The translations under genes were made by a program, and so were the position numbers. The notes under the pieces were generated by a model. The model was not told where the DNA came from. It saw nothing but the letters and a program-made list of their open reading frames with translations, and made no database searches. Of a stretch of 64,000 nt of DNA, positions 22,893 through 31,671 are shown in pieces. The DNA is from G963674835 sp963674835 (GTDB lineage Bacteria; Planctomycetota; Planctomycetia; Pirellulales; Thermoguttaceae). The first letter of the stretch is position 1. The number at the start of each line of letters is the position of its first letter. The stretch spans positions 2,356,001-2,420,000 of the forward strand of contig CAXXKC010000002.1 in the NCBI GenBank assembly GCA_963674835.2. Direction: 5' to 3'.

Positions 22893-24068
22893 ATGAGTAC
22901 TCAAGAGCTTTCGCGTCGCGAGTTTATCCGTGCGACAGCAGCCGGGGCCGTTGGTGCAGCGGCCGGTGCCTCGCTTGTCTCGGGTGTTTGGGGGATCGTT
23001 CCTGCCTGTGCCAAAGAAGTGCCTGCGGAAGTCAAGAACACCCGCAGCTACAACCCCAACATGGAATACCGCCGCCTGGGCAAGACGGGGCTGTGGGTCT
23101 CGGCCGTGTCGATGGGAGGACATTGGAAGCGCGTCGACAAGATCATCCGCACGAAGGCTGCCTTCGCCGGATGCGAGCAGATGGGCAATGTCGACGATCG
23201 TGACATGACGGCCTTTCGCAAGAACCGGGCCGACGTGATCAGCGCTTGCATCGAGCACGGAATCAACTCGATCGACTTCGCCGGTGCGATGGAGCCAGTC
23301 GCGTACGGCGAAGCGTTGAAGGGACGGCGCGAGACGATGTACATCCACTGGTCTACGGGCGCACAGGAATTGCGTCACGAAGACCATCGAAAATCGGAGA
23401 TCCTGGTCGACCTGTTCGAAAAGGCGTTAAAGGCCACCGGCTTGAAGTACGCCGATTGTTGGCGGCTGATGGCCTTTGAGCGCGGCGGTCTGCACACGCA
23501 GCAGGAAGTGGACGAGATGGTCAAGGCGCTGGAAATGGCGAGAAAGAAGGGGCTTTGCCGCTTCACCGGCTTTTCCACTCACGATCGGGCGTGGGCGAAG
23601 ATGTTGATCGAGACCTACCCGGACGTGATGCAAATGTGCTGCTTTCCATATACGGCCAAGTCCAAGCGGTCACCGAAAGACAGCTTCCTCGACGCGTTGG
23701 TGAAACTGGATGTCGGTGCACTAGGCATCAAGCCGTTTGCCAGCAACGCCATTTTCAAAGGCAGCGGTTCGCCCGACGATCCGCACGTGGAAGAAGACAA
23801 CAGGATCGCGCGCCAGACAATCCGCCACATCTTGACCAACCCCGCCATCACGGCGCCGATTCCGGGTCTGGCAAGCGTACAGCAAGTGGAGAATGTGGCC
23901 TTGGCGATTCGCGAACGCCGAGAGCAGGATCTGGCACAGATTGACGACGAAGCGCCCGCCGGACGCTTGCACACCTCCGCTCAAGCGGAACTGGATATAG
24001 CCACCGAGAGCATGTGGGCGAATCTCGAACCCCACTATCAGTTCCTTAGAGATTGGGAGTATGTGTGA
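22893..24068 (+). CDS. Tat-exported aldo/keto reductase-like protein
   Basis: The 391-residue protein has a Tat signal (LSRREFIRATAAGAVGAAAG) and an aldo/keto reductase barrel (MEYRRLGKTGLWVSAVSMGG, INSIDFAGAMEPVAYGEAL, C-terminal AITAPIPGLASVQQVENVAL). The catalytic Asp and Tyr positions can be placed, but the usual Lys strand reads TMYIHWSTG and the catalytic His is not evident. It may bind a redox cofactor or sugar without classical AKR chemistry. It is followed after 3 bp by a tetraheme cytochrome c gene and then by a ThuA gene, so the three likely form one operon. That context suggests a periplasmic redox reaction on a sugar coupled to cytochrome electron transfer. Confidence 0.85.
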   Translation: MSTQELSRREFIRATAAGAVGAAAGASLVSGVWGIVPACAKEVPAEVKNTRSYNPNMEYRRLGKTGLWVSAVSMGGHWKRVDKIIRTKAAFAGCEQMGNVDDRDMTAFRKNRADVISACIEHGINSIDFAGAMEPVAYGEALKGRRETMYIHWSTGAQELRHEDHRKSEILVDLFEKALKATGLKYADCWRLMAFERGGLHTQQEVDEMVKALEMARKKGLCRFTGFSTHDRAWAKMLIETYPDVMQMCCFPYTAKSKRSPKDSFLDALVKLDVGALGIKPFASNAIFKGSGSPDDPHVEEDNRIARQTIRHILTNPAITAPIPGLASVQQVENVALAIRERREQDLAQIDDEAPAGRLHTSAQAELDIATESMWANLEPHYQFLRDWEYV

Positions 24069-24071
24069 ACG

Positions 24072-24734
24072 ATGTCACGTATTCCAATGAAACGCATCGT
24101 TGCTGCACTCATTGCTGCAATGCTGACTTACGGCATTGCGCAAATGCTCCCCTTGGGAAGGGCGGCGGACAAGCCGAACGGGCCCGAGAATCGTGGGGTT
24201 GCCACAACGAACGGTTCGCGTGTGGCGGACAAGGACGCGGTGGTCGGCGACAAGCCGAATCCGGTGAAGGACCCGAAATGGACCGTCAAACGCTATGTCG
24301 TGCCGAAAGACAAGGAGCCCGATTGGGCCGACAATTCGTACTGCAACGTGTGTCACGCCAACTTCGAGGAAGAGAACCTGGTGATGATTCATCAGGAGGT
24401 CGGCGTGGGGTGCGAAACGTGTCACGGAATATCGATGAAGCACAGCGAGGATGAAAACAACGTGACACCGCCTGACATCATGTGGGCTTCGTTCCGCATC
24501 AACAGGCGTTGCATGACGTGCCATCTCAGAGAGGACCTCCTGCAGGGCAGCAAGGCCGAGACGCATCAACCGTTCTTTGATCGGCTGGATCACCCGGAGA
24601 CGTCCAAGGAAGACAACAAGTACTGTTCATCCTGCCACGCGAGCAAACACCAAGTGCCCCATCGCACGCGCATTTGGGATCGAGAGACGGGCAAGCTGCT
24701 GAAGCAGACCGGGGGACCCGCAATGGATCGTTGA
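24072..24734 (+). CDS. Tetraheme c-type cytochrome
   Basis: The 220-residue protein has an N-terminal signal or anchor (IVAALIAAMLTYGIAQMLPL) and four CxxCH heme sites: CNVCH 91-95, CETCH 114-118, CMTCH 147-151 and CSSCH 185-189. Extra His residues near them can serve as distal ligands. Hemes attach in the periplasm, so it should carry electrons there. Its position between a Tat aldo/keto reductase-like protein and a ThuA protein suggests it accepts electrons from a sugar oxidation. It starts 3 bp after the previous stop codon. Confidence 0.9.
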   Translation: MSRIPMKRIVAALIAAMLTYGIAQMLPLGRAADKPNGPENRGVATTNGSRVADKDAVVGDKPNPVKDPKWTVKRYVVPKDKEPDWADNSYCNVCHANFEEENLVMIHQEVGVGCETCHGISMKHSEDENNVTPPDIMWASFRINRRCMTCHLREDLLQGSKAETHQPFFDRLDHPETSKEDNKYCSSCHASKHQVPHRTRIWDRETGKLLKQTGGPAMDR

Positions 24735-24766
24735 CCGATCCCGCCACCAAGAACGAGGAGCGTGTT

Positions 24767-25723
24767 GTGAAACGAGGACTATTGTGCCGGGCGCTGGTGC
24801 TCTGCTGTATCGGAGCGATCCAGGCCGTTTTGACCGCTCAAGGCGCCGCGGAACAGCGCGAGATCAAGATTGTCATGATCGGTGGCCCTCAGAGCCACAA
24901 TTACATGGCCCACGAACATTACGCCAGCTACTCGGTCCTTGCCAAGCGTCTGGAAGCCGCGGGTTTAGGGATCCGGACGGTGGTATGCCGCGATGGCTGG
25001 CCCAAGGACGAATCGGTGCTCGACGGCGCGGCGTCCATCGCCATCAATTGCGACGGTGCCGAGAAGCTGTTTGCCGGACATCTGGACAAGGTGGATGAGT
25101 TGATGAAGCGCGGCACGGGCTTGATCGTGTTGCATTTCGCCACGATCATCGACCGCGGCCCCGTGGCCGACAAGGTTCTCCAGTGGGCCGGCGGCTACGA
25201 CGAGCCGAACTGGTCGGTGGTCAAGTGGTGGACCGCGGAGTTCAAGTCGTTACCGGCGCATCCGATTACGCGAGGCGTACGGCCGTTCAGCTTTCACGAC
25301 GAGTGGTACTATCACATGCGTTTTCGCCCGAACATGGAGGGCGTCACGCCGATCCTCAGCGCGATTCCACCCGACAGCACGCGTGAAGGTGAGGACGGAC
25401 CGCACAGCGGCAATCCGACCGTTCGTTCGCAGAAAGGAGCGATCGAACACGTCGCGTGGGCGTCGGAACGGCCAGACGGTGCGCGAGGGTTCGGCTTCAC
25501 CGGCCTGCACTATCATTGGTACTTGGCCCATCCTCTGTATCGCAAAGTGTTGCTCAACGGCATTGCATGGACGGCGCACGTCGAAATACCGGCCGACGGC
25601 ATCGAGTCGTCCACGCCGACGCTCGAAGAACTCACGGAGAATCAAGACGAGCCGGCGCCGGCGAATTACGACTTCGACTCGATCAAGAAACGGATCGCGA
25701 CTTGGACGAAGGAAGCCCAATGA
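24767..25723 (+). CDS. ThuA-domain protein (exported)
   Basis: The 318-residue protein starts at GTG 24767 behind GAGGAG (24755-24760) and has a Sec signal peptide (RALVLCCIGAIQAVLTAQGA). The body is a ThuA fold, related to class I glutamine amidotransferases: IKIVMIGGPQSHNYMAHEHY, a TGLIVLHFATIIDRGPVADK stretch, and HPITRGVRPFSFHDEWYYHM near the conserved His-rich core, then FGFTGLHYHWYLAHP. ThuA proteins take part in trehalose and disaccharide utilisation by a 3-keto route in some bacteria, but their chemistry is not well established. Third gene of the module with the aldo/keto reductase-like protein and the cytochrome. Confidence 0.88.
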   Translation: MKRGLLCRALVLCCIGAIQAVLTAQGAAEQREIKIVMIGGPQSHNYMAHEHYASYSVLAKRLEAAGLGIRTVVCRDGWPKDESVLDGAASIAINCDGAEKLFAGHLDKVDELMKRGTGLIVLHFATIIDRGPVADKVLQWAGGYDEPNWSVVKWWTAEFKSLPAHPITRGVRPFSFHDEWYYHMRFRPNMEGVTPILSAIPPDSTREGEDGPHSGNPTVRSQKGAIEHVAWASERPDGARGFGFTGLHYHWYLAHPLYRKVLLNGIAWTAHVEIPADGIESSTPTLEELTENQDEPAPANYDFDSIKKRIATWTKEAQ

Positions 25724-25868
25724 GCCCCCAACAATCCGTGGTCCGTCGACAGCATCAGCGGATGGGAGAATTCGCAGCGTGCTTCAAGGATAGACGGGCG
25801 AGGTGCCCACGTCGTTGTTGGTCACATGTCGGTACTCCAGGTTGTCTTCTGGATTCATTACCTAGTGT
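25724..25868. other. Short intergenic stretch before mini-element copy 2
   Basis: No gene is seen between the ThuA stop codon and the palindromic mini-element. Together with the mini-element and the IS630 left end, the gene-free interval extends to 26053. Confidence 0.4.
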
Positions 25869-25969
25869 TATTGGGTCCTGCATTGGAAATGGAACGAGGC
25901 CGACCATCGGGAGGCCGAAAGATCAGGATTGGGTCGGACCCCTTGTTCCGTTTTCAATACAGGCATCAA
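25869..25969. repeat. 101-bp palindromic mini-element, copy 2
   Basis: This is the second copy, with arms at 25877-25899 and 25941-25963. It ends four bases before the left inverted repeat of the IS630 copy. It lies in the same orientation as copy 1, 3.18 kb away, so the two flank the aldo/keto reductase-cytochrome-ThuA module as direct repeats. Confidence 0.8.
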
Positions 25970-25972
25970 CAA

Positions 25973-26829
25973 GTCACGGCAGAACTTCAGGGTATCCTGT
26001 TTTGTGGAAATCGGGTATATGGAGGTGTCCTGGCAACGGCAAAGAGGCCTCCGATGAAGAAGTATATTGTGGAGCTAACGGCAGAGGAGCAACGTGCTCT
26101 TGGCTTGCTGGTTCGTGTGGGCAAGGCGGCAGCATACAAGATCAGGCATGCCAGTATCTTGCTGAAAGCCGATGCGAACGGACCGGCGTGGAATGACGAG
26201 GAAATCGCCGAGGCGTTCGGCTGCCATGTGACGACGGTTGAGAACGTTCGCAGGCGATTCGTACTGGATGGATTCGAAGCAGTTGGTCGAAGAAACACGA
26301 GAACCGATCCCCATGCGGGTGAGTCACCCACGGCGTTTCGACTACGAGTACCGACGTTGTGGCGTTGCGAACGTGTTCATGATGTTCGAACCGCTCGCAG
26401 CATGGCGTCGAGTGAAGGTAACCGATTCGAGAAAGCGTGTCGATTGGGCTGACCGCGTCCGGGAATTGGTCGATGAATGGTATCCTGACGCACGGAAGCT
26501 CGTGCTGGTGATGGACAATCTGAACACGCATTCGATCGGCTCTCTCTACGAGGCGTTTTCGCCTGACGAGGCGCGCCGGATTGCGAAACGATTGGAGGTC
26601 CATTACACGCCCAAGCACGGCAGTCGCCTCAATATGGCCGAAATCGAACCGAGCATTCTCACCCGACAATGCCTGAGCGGTCGGATTGCCAACGTGACCA
26701 CGCTCGCCGCTCGCACCACAAAATGGGAAAACGATCGCAACGCAGCCGAAGCCACCGTCCATTGGCAATTCACCACCCGAAAGGCACGTACCAAGCTCAA
26801 ACAGCTTTACCCTGAACTAAAAACGTGAC
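25973..26829 (+). mobile_element. Internally deleted IS630-family element with both inverted repeats
   Basis: The left end GTCACG...TTCAGGGTA (25973-25994) and right end TACCCTGAA...CGTGAC (26808-26829) are inverted copies matching at their outer six and inner nine positions. The element is 857 bp; intact relatives are usually about 1.1-1.2 kb. The missing portion lies within the transposase gene. With intact ends it could still be moved in trans. Confidence 0.75.
26054..26828 (+). pseudogene. IS630-family transposase with internal deletion
   Basis: The N-terminal part (MKKYIVELTAEEQRALGLLV to about VRRRFVLDGFEAVGRR) is the IS630 helix-turn-helix region in one frame. The C-terminal part (KQLVEETREPIPM, FDYEYRRCGVANVFM, LVLVMDNLNTHSIGSLYEAF, YTPKHGSRLNMAEIE) is the DDE domain in another frame. 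About 90 residues between them, including the first catalytic Asp, are missing; the junction lies near 26275-26285. The product cannot be an active transposase. The frame ends inside the right inverted repeat, as is usual for this family. Confidence 0.88.
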
Positions 26830-26853
26830 TGAGCACTAGTCGGAGCACTTTCC

Positions 26854-27930
26854 ATGATGAAATACGCGAATCGCGGCCCTTCTCGCCGGGCTTTTCTACA
26901 AACAGTGGCAGGCGCGCCCGCCGGCCTGATTCTCACAGGGGCGTTACGCACATGCCTGGGAGCAGAGGACACCGAGCATCGGGCCGCCTGGATGCCACGA
27001 GGCTCCTTCGGCGTCATGGTCCATTGGCTTGCCCCCGGCCCTGCAAGGGAAAAGGGGGAGTACGTTCACGACCTCAACCGAGCGGTGGATGGGTTTGGCC
27101 TGGAGCGCTTTCTCAGCGATTTCCGTGCGACGGGAGCGGATTGGCTCATCTTCACCATCGGCCAGAACACCTCGTACTACGCCAGCCCCAACACGGTGTT
27201 GGACCGGCTGGCCGGCCCCGGACATTGCTCAAAACGAGATCTGGTCTTTGAGATTGCCCAACGCGTTCACGCACTGGGCAAGCGGTTCATCGCCTATCTG
27301 CCCAGCGAGGTGAACGCTCCCAAGGTTCTCCACAGGCCCTTCGCGTGGAACCCGAAAGACCAATCCGAGTTTCAACACCGATACACGTCTTTCGTCCGTG
27401 AGTATGCTGTTCGCTACGGGAAGTACCTGGACGGCTGGTGGTTTGATGGTTGCTATACCTGGGATGTCTTTCCGAACAGCACCTACAAGTGGCCGCTCTG
27501 GTTCGACGCGGCTCGGGCCGGGAATCCCAATGCCGCCGTCGCGTTCAACGACGGCTCCTTCTGTGTCGGCAACACCAAGCCGGTGACGCCGCTTCAGGAT
27601 TACCTCTCGGGCGAAGTGGATTTGCTGATCGATGGGAGGATTCGGCTCGGGCGGCAACCCAACGCTCCGCCCTACCTTCCCAAGTCGCAGTTCGCAGAAG
27701 GCACGTCCTGTCAGTGGCACGCCCTGGTGCCTATCGACTGCCAGTGGATGTACAACGGACCAGGAGCGATGCCGCCACCGAAGTACTCGGATGCGGATCT
27801 CTTTCGATTCGTGAAAAGCTGCAAGGCCGTCGCCGGGGCCGTCACACTCAATGTCGGCATTTACCAGGAAGGCATGATGTCTCCAGCCTCGGTGGCTCAG
27901 TTGGGCCGATTGACGGCAGCGTTGAAGTAG
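26854..27930 (+). CDS. Tat-exported alpha-L-fucosidase-like (GH29-type) protein
   Basis: The 358-residue protein has a Tat signal (SRRAFLQTVAGAPAGLILTG) and a TIM-barrel segment typical of GH29-like proteins. It includes WMPRGSFGVMVHWLAPGP at the start of the barrel, GADWLIFTIGQNTSYYASP, a lysine-rich HALGKRFIAYLPSE strand and KYLDGWWFDGCYTWD, where the Asp of WWFDG matches the nucleophile position. It is shorter than full GH29 enzymes and lacks the C-terminal beta-domain. Fucosidase activity is plausible but not proven. It stands alone between the IS630 copy and the sensor kinase. Confidence 0.75.
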   Translation: MMKYANRGPSRRAFLQTVAGAPAGLILTGALRTCLGAEDTEHRAAWMPRGSFGVMVHWLAPGPAREKGEYVHDLNRAVDGFGLERFLSDFRATGADWLIFTIGQNTSYYASPNTVLDRLAGPGHCSKRDLVFEIAQRVHALGKRFIAYLPSEVNAPKVLHRPFAWNPKDQSEFQHRYTSFVREYAVRYGKYLDGWWFDGCYTWDVFPNSTYKWPLWFDAARAGNPNAAVAFNDGSFCVGNTKPVTPLQDYLSGEVDLLIDGRIRLGRQPNAPPYLPKSQFAEGTSCQWHALVPIDCQWMYNGPGAMPPPKYSDADLFRFVKSCKAVAGAVTLNVGIYQEGMMSPASVAQLGRLTAALK

Positions 27931-28368
27931 TCGCAGGTCTTGCCCCAGGCCGACCTCCAGGGAATGTCAGTCAGCCGTACGGTTTCTGTCGTACCGCAAT
28001 CAGACGCAATGCTTCGAACCAGCCCACTACTGGAAGTGGCTGCCCCTACTGTTCTGCCAGATACCCTGACTTGCTGGAGCGCATTCGGCGTAACTGTAGC
28101 GTATCTTTCGCTTCCGACACTGCAGATACACGCCGCCACGAACGCCACAGTCAAGTGCGGCATGCACTAGGCGAAATCTTCGTCAGAGTGGCGCTCGCTG
28201 CCTTGCTTCGTACCTGCCACTTCTCGTGCTTTCCTCAGTGCCTCGACATAGGTCGCCCCCACCAGGGGCAGGCATTGTGGCATGGATGGCTTTCTGAAAT
28301 CTTGGAGCTTGTTGTACAATCCCTTCAGTGCAGGTTGCGGGACGCAGACGCAAAAGAGCAGGTGCGTC
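27931..28368. other. Intergenic region upstream of the sensor kinase
   Basis: No gene is supported in these 438 bp; short frames here have no recognisable motif. A promoter candidate lies at 28292-28320. Confidence 0.45.
28292..28320 (+). promoter_or_regulatory. Possible promoter of the sensor histidine kinase gene
   Basis: TACAAT at 28315-28320 is a good -10 box (five of six). Seventeen bases upstream, TTCTGA (28292-28297) is a weak -35 box. The start codon follows at 28369. Confidence 0.4.
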
Positions 28369-30783
28369 ATGGGGAATCAGGATAGAACCAGGGAACAACT
28401 CGTTGTGGAGAACGAGGGGTTGCGCCAACGGGTTGCGGCGATGGAAGAGGCCGAACTCGAACGCAGCCGAAGGGAAGAAGACCTGCGCCGTAGCGAGGCC
28501 AAGTGGCGTTCCGTGGCCGAAAACGCCCCACTCTTCGTCGCCATTATTGACCGGTCGGGTGATATTCAGTTTCTCAATCGCTTTCAGCCCGGCTTCGACC
28601 GGCCTACCGTTCTCGGCAGGCCGATCTATGACTTCTTCGCGCCTCAATATCACGCCATCGCACGGGAGTGCCTTGAGCACGTCTTTCTGACCCGTGAACG
28701 GGCATCCTACGAATGCGTTGGAGCTGGGCCGGATGGCGGTGTGTCCGAATATGTGACTGACATTGGCCCAGTGATTGTGGACGGCGAAATCGTTGCCGCT
28801 GTGTTGATTGCGAGGGACATCACCAACCGCAAGCTGGCCGAGAAAATGGTGCAGGAGAGCGAAAGGAGATTTCGCAGCCTGTTCCAAGATTCCTCGGTCG
28901 GCACTGTGGTCGTGTCACTAGACGGTGAGTTCATCCAAGTAAACCGAGCCTTCCGCGATTTCCTCGGATATTCGGAACAAGAACTCATTGGCAGGACAGT
29001 CTTGTCCGTCACACATCCCCAGGACTGTGCCATTAGCTCCAAAGTGATCTATGACGCCGCACATTCAGGCCCTCGTATCCAACGTCTCGAAAAGCGGTAT
29101 CTTCACAAGAGTGGTCGAGCCGTCTGGGGGGAAGTGAGCTCCATTCTGATTTGTAAAGCGGACGGAACACCGGATTACTTTGTCACCCAGGTTCTAGATA
29201 TTGCCGAGCGGAAACAGGCCGAGACAGACTTGCACAAAAGAACTGAGCAACTGCTCGAAGCCCACAACGAGCTTGAAGAACGGGTAGAGGAACGTACCCA
29301 CGAACTGTGGATCGCGAACGAGCAGCTTCGACGAGAGGTTGAGGAGCGACGGCAGGCCGAATTGGCCCTGGGGCAAAGCCACGACGAGCTTCAAGCCGTC
29401 TATGATTCGATGGTTGACGGTCTTCTTGTCACGGACATCGAGACACTTCAATTCGTTCGGGCGAATGCGTCAATCTGCCGGATGCTCGGTTATTCGGAAG
29501 CGGAGTTGCGTTCACTCTCCGTCCGGGACATTCACCCCAAAGAGGCACTTACAGAAGTTTTGGAGAAGATTCGTTCAGCGGAAGAGATCAAACAAACCCC
29601 TATTGGAAGCATTCCAGTCCTACGCAAGGATGGAAGCGTCTTCTATGCGGAGATCATCGGTACGTTCTTGAATTACAGGGGAAGGCCCTGCTCGATGGGC
29701 ATCTTCCGTGATATCACGGAGCGAAGGCAGGCCGAGGAGGTGATTCGGCAAAGCCACGGTGAGCTTCAGGCAATGTACGATCAAGCAGTCGATGGCATCA
29801 TGATCGCCGATGCTGAGCACCTGAAGATCGTTCGGGTAAACCCAGCCTACTGCCGGATGATTGGCTATTCCGAAGAGGAGGCGTACGACCTGTCTCCCGA
29901 GCGTCTTCACTCGGCCCAGGTGATGCCTGCCGTGTGGAACCACCTTGATCTGGTCAAGAGAGGAAGCGTTGCACGGGTCAACAATCTGCAATTCCTGCGG
30001 AAAGACGGCAGCATCGTCTATGCTGATGTCACTTCCGGCCCGCTTCACTACAACGGGCGGGCAAGTTGTATCAGTTTCTTCCACGATGTTACCGAGCGCA
30101 AGCACGCCGAGGATGCACTGGAACAGGAGCGACAATCGCTCTGGAGAATGCTACAGGCCAGCGATCACGAAAGGCAAGTCATTTCATATGAAATCCACGA
30201 TGGGCTGGCCCAATACCTCGCCGCTGCGGGGATGCAGTTTCAGTCTCACGATTCCCTCAAGGAGGCCTCACCCGACGAGGCGAGGATAACCTATGAAACC
30301 GCTGTGGAACTAGTCCGTCAGGCCCACTCTGAGTCACGGCGCCTAATCAGCGAGGTTCGCCCGCCCGTCATCGACGAAATCGGGTTGGAGACCGCGATTT
30401 CACATCTGGTTTACGAACAACGCCAACGTGGAGGCCCAAAGATCGAATTCACTAGCAACGTCCAGTTCGGCAGACTGCCGCCGATCCTGGAGAACGCTCT
30501 TTACCGCATTGCCCAGGAGGCGCTGACAAATGCCTGCAAGCATAGCAGGAGCAAGAAGGTGACCGTCACCATGACGCAGGAGGGGCAGGATGTTCGCCTG
30601 GAAGTGCGGGACTGGGGGATTGGGTTCGACTCGGACTCGGTGAAGAAGGACCGTTTCGGCTTAGAGGGTATTCGCCAAAGGGTGCGACTCCTCGGCGGTC
30701 GGCTGACCATCGACAGCAAACCAAATTCTGGAACCCTGATTCAGGCTGTTGTGCCGATTGTGGAAACCCACGACGGCGGCTAA
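28369..30783 (+). CDS. Sensor histidine kinase with four PAS domains (NarX/HisKA_3 type)
   Basis: The 804-residue protein has no membrane segment and should be cytoplasmic. After an N-terminal coiled coil (10-45) come PAS domains at about 42-160, 165-285, 330-450 and 455-575. The third and fourth start with near-identical GQSHDELQAVYDSMVDG-like and QSHGELQAMYDQAVDG-like segments, suggesting duplication. The HisKA_3 dimerisation helix holds the phospho-acceptor His610 in SYEIHDGLAQYLAAAG. The HATPase domain has YRIAQEALTNACKHS, DWGIGFDSD and GLEGIRQRVRLLGG. No response regulator is adjacent, so its partner is elsewhere. It may control the surrounding carbohydrate genes, but nothing here proves that. 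Confidence 0.93.
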   Translation: MGNQDRTREQLVVENEGLRQRVAAMEEAELERSRREEDLRRSEAKWRSVAENAPLFVAIIDRSGDIQFLNRFQPGFDRPTVLGRPIYDFFAPQYHAIARECLEHVFLTRERASYECVGAGPDGGVSEYVTDIGPVIVDGEIVAAVLIARDITNRKLAEKMVQESERRFRSLFQDSSVGTVVVSLDGEFIQVNRAFRDFLGYSEQELIGRTVLSVTHPQDCAISSKVIYDAAHSGPRIQRLEKRYLHKSGRAVWGEVSSILICKADGTPDYFVTQVLDIAERKQAETDLHKRTEQLLEAHNELEERVEERTHELWIANEQLRREVEERRQAELALGQSHDELQAVYDSMVDGLLVTDIETLQFVRANASICRMLGYSEAELRSLSVRDIHPKEALTEVLEKIRSAEEIKQTPIGSIPVLRKDGSVFYAEIIGTFLNYRGRPCSMGIFRDITERRQAEEVIRQSHGELQAMYDQAVDGIMIADAEHLKIVRVNPAYCRMIGYSEEEAYDLSPERLHSAQVMPAVWNHLDLVKRGSVARVNNLQFLRKDGSIVYADVTSGPLHYNGRASCISFFHDVTERKHAEDALEQERQSLWRMLQASDHERQVISYEIHDGLAQYLAAAGMQFQSHDSLKEASPDEARITYETAVELVRQAHSESRRLISEVRPPVIDEIGLETAISHLVYEQRQRGGPKIEFTSNVQFGRLPPILENALYRIAQEALTNACKHSRSKKVTVTMTQEGQDVRLEVRDWGIGFDSDSVKKDRFGLEGIRQRVRLLGGRLTIDSKPNSGTLIQAVVPIVETHDGG

Positions 30784-30921
30784 CCTTGCTTGGACGACAC
30801 GGTGTCCCGGACGGAGGGCCGCGATACCTTTCAAGATCCGCACAGGTTGCAATGGAAGCGTTTGCCCCGATCCCGCCTTGGCACTTGGCGGACGAATGGC
30901 AAAGACGCCAAAATTTGTTTG

Positions 30922-30946
30922 CTGAACCGCGCGCTTGCCGGTTCAG
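30922..30946. terminator. Small stem-loop between convergent genes
   Basis: CTGAACCG (30922-30929) pairs with CGGTTCAG (30939-30946) around a 9-nt loop. It is about 140 bp after the kinase stop codon and touches the stop codon of the convergent DUF1080 gene. It lacks a T-tract, so its role in termination is uncertain. Confidence 0.3.
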
Positions 30947-31671
30947 TCAGGCAACACTTTGACCCGGATGTTCTTGAAGTAGACCTTGCTGATATGGCCC
31001 GGCATCGGAGGATGTCCCTGGAGCGCGAAAGTGCCTCGGGGCAGCCAGGTCATCTTCTCGGATAGCTTGTGCTCGATGTCCGCCTTGGGAAGCCGGTACT
31101 CGAACATCGTCTTGCCATCGAGCTTGACCGTGATCTGCCCGTTCTGATAGATAACCTCCTGGGTGTACCAGACGTTATCCGTGACTGGAGGCTTTGGCAG
31201 AATGGTCACGTCTTCATTGCTCTTTTTGGATGGCGTTCCCGGTCCCCACGAGATGTTCTTGATGCCGTAGAGACTGCCGGTTCTCCGCCAGTCCGAGTGG
31301 CTGTTGTCGACCTGGCATTCCATTCCGAAGTCGGGAAAGCCGGATTCCTGATACTTCGTGTGGAAGTAGATCCCCGAGTTTGCCCCGGGGAAGGTCTTCA
31401 CGTCTACTCGCAGGTCGAAGTTCTTGAACTCGTGATCGGCTATGTCCCCAACGTAGAACAGATGAGCGGGGCGATGATTCGTGGCCGGACAGTCCATCAC
31501 GATCATGCCGTCACGGACGCTGAAGATTTCAGCGTTCTGACCCACCTTCCAGCCGTCGAAGTTCTGTCCGTTGAAGAGACTCACAAAGCCCTCCTCCGGC
31601 TGGAATGTATCGGCGGCCCAGCAACCAGTTGCCATAAACAGGATCACGACAGCGGATATCAAGGATTTCAC
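30943..31671 (-). CDS. DUF1080 protein (3-keto-disaccharide hydrolase-like), exported
   Basis: The 242-residue protein has a signal peptide (ISAVVILFMATGCWAADTF; the internal TGCW also resembles a lipobox). It has a concanavalin-like beta-jelly-roll typical of DUF1080: GFVSLFNGQNFDGWKVG, then FDLRVDVKTFPGANSGIYF, and a C-terminal ISKVYFKNIRVKVLP. The family includes enzymes that cleave 3-keto-disaccharides and 3-keto-glycosides after a periplasmic dehydrogenase has oxidised C3. It is the only gene on the minus strand between about 18.1 and 58.3 kb and is convergent with the kinase gene. With the Gfo/Idh/MocA and ThuA proteins nearby it points to a 3-keto sugar route. Confidence 0.88.
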   Translation of the reverse strand: MKSLISAVVILFMATGCWAADTFQPEEGFVSLFNGQNFDGWKVGQNAEIFSVRDGMIVMDCPATNHRPAHLFYVGDIADHEFKNFDLRVDVKTFPGANSGIYFHTKYQESGFPDFGMECQVDNSHSDWRRTGSLYGIKNISWGPGTPSKKSNEDVTILPKPPVTDNVWYTQEVIYQNGQITVKLDGKTMFEYRLPKADIEHKLSEKMTWLPRGTFALQGHPPMPGHISKVYFKNIRVKVLPD

